This document shows positions 60,664-64,000 of a stretch of DNA of 64,000 nt, one piece after another; position 1 is the stretch's first letter; every line of letters begins with the position of its first letter. Made by a program: the position numbers and the translations under genes. Location: NCBI GenBank assembly GCA_009761415.1, contig QUOL01000001.1:2728001-2792000 (forward strand), in the 5' to 3' direction. Below the pieces are notes generated by a model, which saw only the letters and a list, made by a program, of their open reading frames with translations, was not told the origin of the DNA and did no database searches. The stretch is from Sarcomyxa edulis. Its lineage: Eukaryota; Basidiomycota; Agaricomycetes; Agaricales; Mycenaceae.

Positions 60664-61498
60664 CTATAAATGTGCATCTCTCCACGCTTTTCCAGCTCGT
60701 TCAACGCCGATTAGATACCGAATGTATATAGCTGCTTCCTTGACTTTCTTCCAATTCTTACTCTCCACCCATCTCTTTGCTTCAAGAAGTTTCTCCGTCA
60801 TCAAGACTTCAGAGAGTTCAGCGGGGTGCTGTGTGTCAGATTCAGTGAGGAGGACGTACGTTCGCTTTCCTCTAGAATTTGAGTTACTTCCTCTGCGTCT
60901 ACAGAATTCTCTATACCCTCTCTATGCTCCATGACCTGTAATATGAAATCGGTATTGTCTAATCTATCTGTTTCGCTGATCGGGTGGCCATTACGGGATA
61001 ATATGTATTCAAGGCGTGACAGAGGGTTTAAGAGACCTTGGTATGCTTCATTGATACGCGACGAAAGCTCTTGGGCTAGGTCTTGTTTATCCTGGGACCA
61101 GAGTCAGTCGCGATCAGTGGAGGAATATGAAGGAGACTGACGGAACCCTTGGAGGCCCATGAATCTGGATGACAGATTCCCTGGGCTTCACGAAATCGAC
61201 GTTTTAGGACGGTCAAGTCAACATCGAAGGGGTTAGGCTCGTAAGGCAAGCCAAAGACTTCGTGATATAGAGTAGAAGAGGGTAAACGCCGTATAGTCCA
61301 GCAGTTTGTACAGGCAGGAAGAGCGGTGGGTAGAGGTTTTGAACAATTTGGACAAGATTTATTTGCAGGAGAATTGGATGAAGAGGAAGTTGATGAGAAT
61401 TGGAGAGCGAGAGGTCGGGTGAGATGAAGAGTATGTCGAGGTATATATGTTGTTCTATATGAGAGAAAGACTGGACGTCGAAGAGCTATTCTGAACAT
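60664..61498 (-). CDS. HSCB: HSCB/Jac1, mitochondrial J-type co-chaperone for Fe-S cluster transfer
   Basis: Delivers the scaffold Isu-bound Fe-S cluster to the mitochondrial Hsp70. The chosen ATG at 61496-61498 gives MFRIALRRPVFLSYRTTYIP, a typical Arg-rich amphipathic presequence. An in-frame ATG at 61525 (MKKSLFLALMF) is an alternative. Next is a CX2C...CX2C zinc module (CPNCSKPLPTALPACTNC). The J domain reads YHEVFGLPYEPNPFDVDLTV, LKRRFREAQGICHPDSW with the essential HPD, and after an intron DKQDLAQELSSRINEAYQGL, LNPLSRLEYILSRNG. The C-terminal Isu-binding helices include DNTDFILQVMEHREGIENS, RKRWVESKKWKKVKEAA-like helices and a C-terminal AGKAWRDAHL (TAG 60664-60666). About 255-265 aa in about four exons. 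S. cerevisiae Jac1 lacks the zinc module. Confidence 0.88.
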
Positions 61499-61525
61499 GA
61501 GGGCGAGGAACAGACTCTTTTTCAT

Positions 61526-61778
61526 GACGTCATGTCAACGATTCCAACCAACGCGAGCTCATCATTCGACACAGCGTGCAGCTAGTTTCATAATATTCAT
61601 CTTGCCTCTATCGAACGCAAATAACGGGGCAATATCAATATCTTGTTCGACACGCCAAAAATCGTACTATGATCGAGGACATGAAGAGAGTGAAAAGTAG
61701 CGCTTTCCATTTTTATTTGATCGCGATACCCATCATGATAGTACAAATCCTCGAAGGAAGAGATAGTGTTCTCATTTA
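61526..61778. other. Intergenic, HSCB promoter and F-box gene 3' flank
   Basis: About 250 nt with no supportable gene. It is moderately AT-rich. Confidence 0.4.
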
Positions 61779-63392
61779 TCAAGATGGTACAAATGTCCAT
61801 GTGTCCTGCTGTAGGCCCTCCCAAGCATTGGATTGGGGTCTCCATTCAGGGTAATTGGGTGGAAGACGCAGAACGATATCCACGCCCTCTTTGCGGAAGG
61901 CTTCGATAGTCTGATATACGATTGCTGAGATCTGAGGGTCGATTTCAAATACGAGGCAGGCGTATATCATACGTGAAATTGAATTTTGACGCGAGCGAAT
62001 GAAGTCTATGAGTACGTCGCCAGTTACGCGGAAGCAACGAGTGAGTGTGATTCTTTCGAGATTGGGACACAAGCACGGATCGTTTTCTGTGCGAATGAGC
62101 CCACGGATGAATGCGTCGTCAATTACTTCAGGATGGTCGTTTATGTTCAAGTCGATGACACTTGGCATGACAGAGAGGCATGCGGCGAGGTCGCCTAGAG
62201 GTATGGCTGATACCGAGAGCTTGCATTTCTCTAAGACACAACACGATCGATCGAGTAGGGATGATATTAAGGCTGGCAGGTCTAAATGGTCATCGCCGAG
62301 GAAGACTCGGCTTAGCGAGAGGTCCAAGTCGCGAAGTTTGGGCAGGATGAGATTCCCTAATATTTGTTGAAGACCGTGGCCATCGGCAAAGATGGAGAAG
62401 GAGTGCACGAGAGGTGAGGTGACAGTTCTGCTAGGATCTGGCCTCTGAGCCACTGGGAAATGACCATAGCTGAGGGAACAGACTCGTAGATTCGAGCATT
62501 GGTCGAGAATCCCTAATGCGTACGTCGAAGCGAACAAATCATCTGCATCGAGTTGCAGATGCAAAACTTCTAATTTTCCAAATGGGAGAGGAAGAATCGG
62601 CCAGATCTCAACACTTCGGGTCAAAGTTACCCTCCGGAGAGACGGAGCATCCGTTAGAAAGGAAAAGGTCTGATGTTGTGTATCCGAGTTGGAAAGCCAG
62701 TCACGACCGTGTATAGTAACGTCTTCCAGCTCCGGGAAAGAGGGCGCACCTAATCGCGCGATATGTTCTACCGGAGCTGTAATTTCGAGACGTTTACAGC
62801 GATGTATGAACGAGCCGAGTAATTCTGTCAATGTGGGCTGGTTGTTACCCAGAAACTCAGAATAAACCGAGATGGACAATTTCGGCAATGTCCCGGACCT
62901 CGCCAACCAAGCCAGTGCTGCGTCAAAGCGCGCATGTCTGGAAACGTCTGATAGGTCTGAGGGTGGATGGGGGAAGACGAGGTGCAACGATGACCAGAGA
63001 GCTGGAGTGGATAACGCAATCCTTCTCCAATCCGAACAGACTTCGGTCAAAAGCATCGGAGCTTCACGAGAATGCATGACAGGATTTCTGGAGGAAGAAA
63101 GGCAGCGAACAAAAATCTCCTGAAAGATCTCTGGAGGTAGGCGCCTCATAGGGGCGATCAGAATTCGATGGGCGTCTACGAACTGTTGGAGCTTGTCGTG
63201 CTCAGAGGTCAAGTCATCAAGGATAGCGCGGACGCGTGCGATCTCGTTTTCAAGACGATGAAGTTCGAATTCGGGCTTGGAGAGATAGGATTTGATCTCG
63301 TTTACCTCGGCGTCAGTTGGAACGTAGTTTGTTTGGAGGATGTGTGCATACGGGGAAAGAGATTCATCGGTGTCGAGATCTGTGAAGCCCAT
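61779..63392 (-). CDS. F-box protein with N-terminal coiled coil and leucine-rich repeat-like region
   Basis: A single uninterrupted frame of 537 codons, unlike its intron-rich neighbours. The chosen ATG at 63390-63392 gives MGFTDLDTDESLSPYAHILQ. An in-frame ATG at 63464 would add 24 residues of unlikely sequence. The coiled coil is ELHRLENEIARVRAILDDLT and SEHDKLQQFVDAHRILIAPM. The F-box is RRLPPEIFQEIFVRCLSSSR through VCSDWRRIALSTPALWSSLH. The rest has irregular leucine-rich strands such as LEDVTIHGRDWL, LRRVTLTRSVEIW and LERITLTRCFRVTGDVLIDF, ending DTWTFVPS (TGA 61779-61781). This belongs to the large lineage-expanded F-box families of agaricomycetes and is a probable SCF substrate receptor. 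The substrate is unknown. Confidence 0.85.
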   Translation of the reverse strand: MGFTDLDTDESLSPYAHILQTNYVPTDAEVNEIKSYLSKPEFELHRLENEIARVRAILDDLTSEHDKLQQFVDAHRILIAPMRRLPPEIFQEIFVRCLSSSRNPVMHSREAPMLLTEVCSDWRRIALSTPALWSSLHLVFPHPPSDLSDVSRHARFDAALAWLARSGTLPKLSISVYSEFLGNNQPTLTELLGSFIHRCKRLEITAPVEHIARLGAPSFPELEDVTIHGRDWLSNSDTQHQTFSFLTDAPSLRRVTLTRSVEIWPILPLPFGKLEVLHLQLDADDLFASTYALGILDQCSNLRVCSLSYGHFPVAQRPDPSRTVTSPLVHSFSIFADGHGLQQILGNLILPKLRDLDLSLSRVFLGDDHLDLPALISSLLDRSCCVLEKCKLSVSAIPLGDLAACLSVMPSVIDLNINDHPEVIDDAFIRGLIRTENDPCLCPNLERITLTRCFRVTGDVLIDFIRSRQNSISRMIYACLVFEIDPQISAIVYQTIEAFRKEGVDIVLRLPPNYPEWRPQSNAWEGLQQDTWTFVPS

Positions 63393-64000
63393 GGTCGAGC
63401 TATTTGATCGTCCAGGGCAGACTAGTAGAATGGTGCGATGCCACCAGATCTTGGTATTCTCCAAGCTGGAAGTCGAAAGTTGAACGTTACGGTCGAACTC
63501 GGTCTGATAACGGTCACCGAAGTTTGAGCGCTGAAGCTGATGAGCGCCACAGAGCGCCAGGCCGGCCTTTTCCGGTGCTGCTGATGGTAATTAATTTTGA
63601 TGACTTTTACGCACAAATTGGTGGTAATCTTCGATTATTCGAGTATTATGAAGTGTACCAATGTTCTTCTCCTCCTCGAGTTCTTTCCATGCGATTTTGC
63701 TTCCATCCCCCGCTGTATGTTCTGTTTCAATGCAACTATTTGCTACCGCCCGGTCCCGGAGATCGCTATTGTTTTTTATTTATATATCGCCGGATCCGGA
63801 CGGCTCATGGCCGAATGCGCCCCTGTAGATGCAGTAACTGGGCCGACAAAGTGCATTGTTCTTCCTTTGATCTCCTCCCCCTTGTTTTCCTCTCGTTAAA
63901 GCTCTCTCCCTTCACATCCTCTCGTTTAACTTTTACGACCCTTGGGATGAAATATGGGAGGAGTTTGTTGCTGCCTTTCTGAACCAGTTGACTTTGATGG
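63393..64000. other. Right end: F-box gene promoter, otherwise empty
   Basis: About 600 nt. A plus-strand frame at 63404-63982 has no domain, an unlikely composition and overlaps the F-box 5' side, so I do not call it. AT-rich stretches lie near 63765-63785. A CT-rich plus-strand stretch at 63860-63925 could be the leader of a plus-strand gene starting beyond the window. Confidence 0.4.

Noticed and set aside
63404..63982. 192-codon plus-strand frame at the right end
   Set aside because: No recognisable domain and unlikely composition; it overlaps the F-box gene's 5' region and lacks homology-like features.
1..64000. Transposons, tRNA genes, CRISPR arrays, virus-derived or transferred islands
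   Set aside because: No reverse transcriptase, transposase, terminal repeats, tRNA B-box in a cloverleaf context, direct-repeat array or compositional island was seen.

Overview
The window is fungal nuclear DNA, almost certainly from an agaricomycete-type basidiomycete. The genes are split by many introns of about 50-65 nt with GT...AG ends and CTRAY-type branch sites, coding density is high on both strands, and several proteins are of basidiomycete type (a TEY-loop Ime2/Crk1 kinase, an F-box protein with a leading coiled coil, a VPS13 beginning MWWLDPGKEVLNV). There is no transposon, tRNA, rRNA array, CRISPR or prokaryotic feature that I can support. The species cannot be named from the sequence.

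Layout, left to right: JIP5 (minus, cut by the left edge); UPF3 (minus); a spliced plus-strand RNA whose 207-nt intron carries a C/D box snoRNA; a Crk1/Ime2-family kinase (minus); PRPP synthetase (minus); DCP2 (minus), head-to-head with a TPR-MYND protein (plus); a GRAMD4-like membrane protein (minus), head-to-head with an uncharacterised fungal protein that has a frame break (plus); INCENP (minus), head-to-head with a NIPA-type Mg2+ transporter (plus); a tripartite DENN protein (plus); the 11.7-kb VPS13 (minus); a small unrecognised gene (plus); an ELO elongase (plus); a PH-C2-RasGAP (plus); the AP-2 alpha subunit (minus); a DExH helicase (minus); the Fe-S co-chaperone HSCB/JAC1 (minus); and an F-box protein (minus).

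Most genes are core eukaryotic housekeeping functions: mRNA surveillance and decapping (UPF3, DCP2), ribosome biogenesis (JIP5, the snoRNA), the chromosomal passenger complex (INCENP), and membrane traffic and lipids (AP-2, DENN, VPS13, ELO, GRAM). They do not form a pathway cluster. The clearest hidden element is the intronic snoRNA at about 3752-3841. It has a perfect C box, a D box, and a guide directly upstream of D that pairs with 5.8S rRNA. The D+5 rule places its target at the G known as Gm75 in human 5.8S, which is the U96/SNORD96 target. Exon joins were worked out by eye from reading frames and splice signals, so individual splice sites may be off by a few bases. All homology statements rest on recognition, not on a search.
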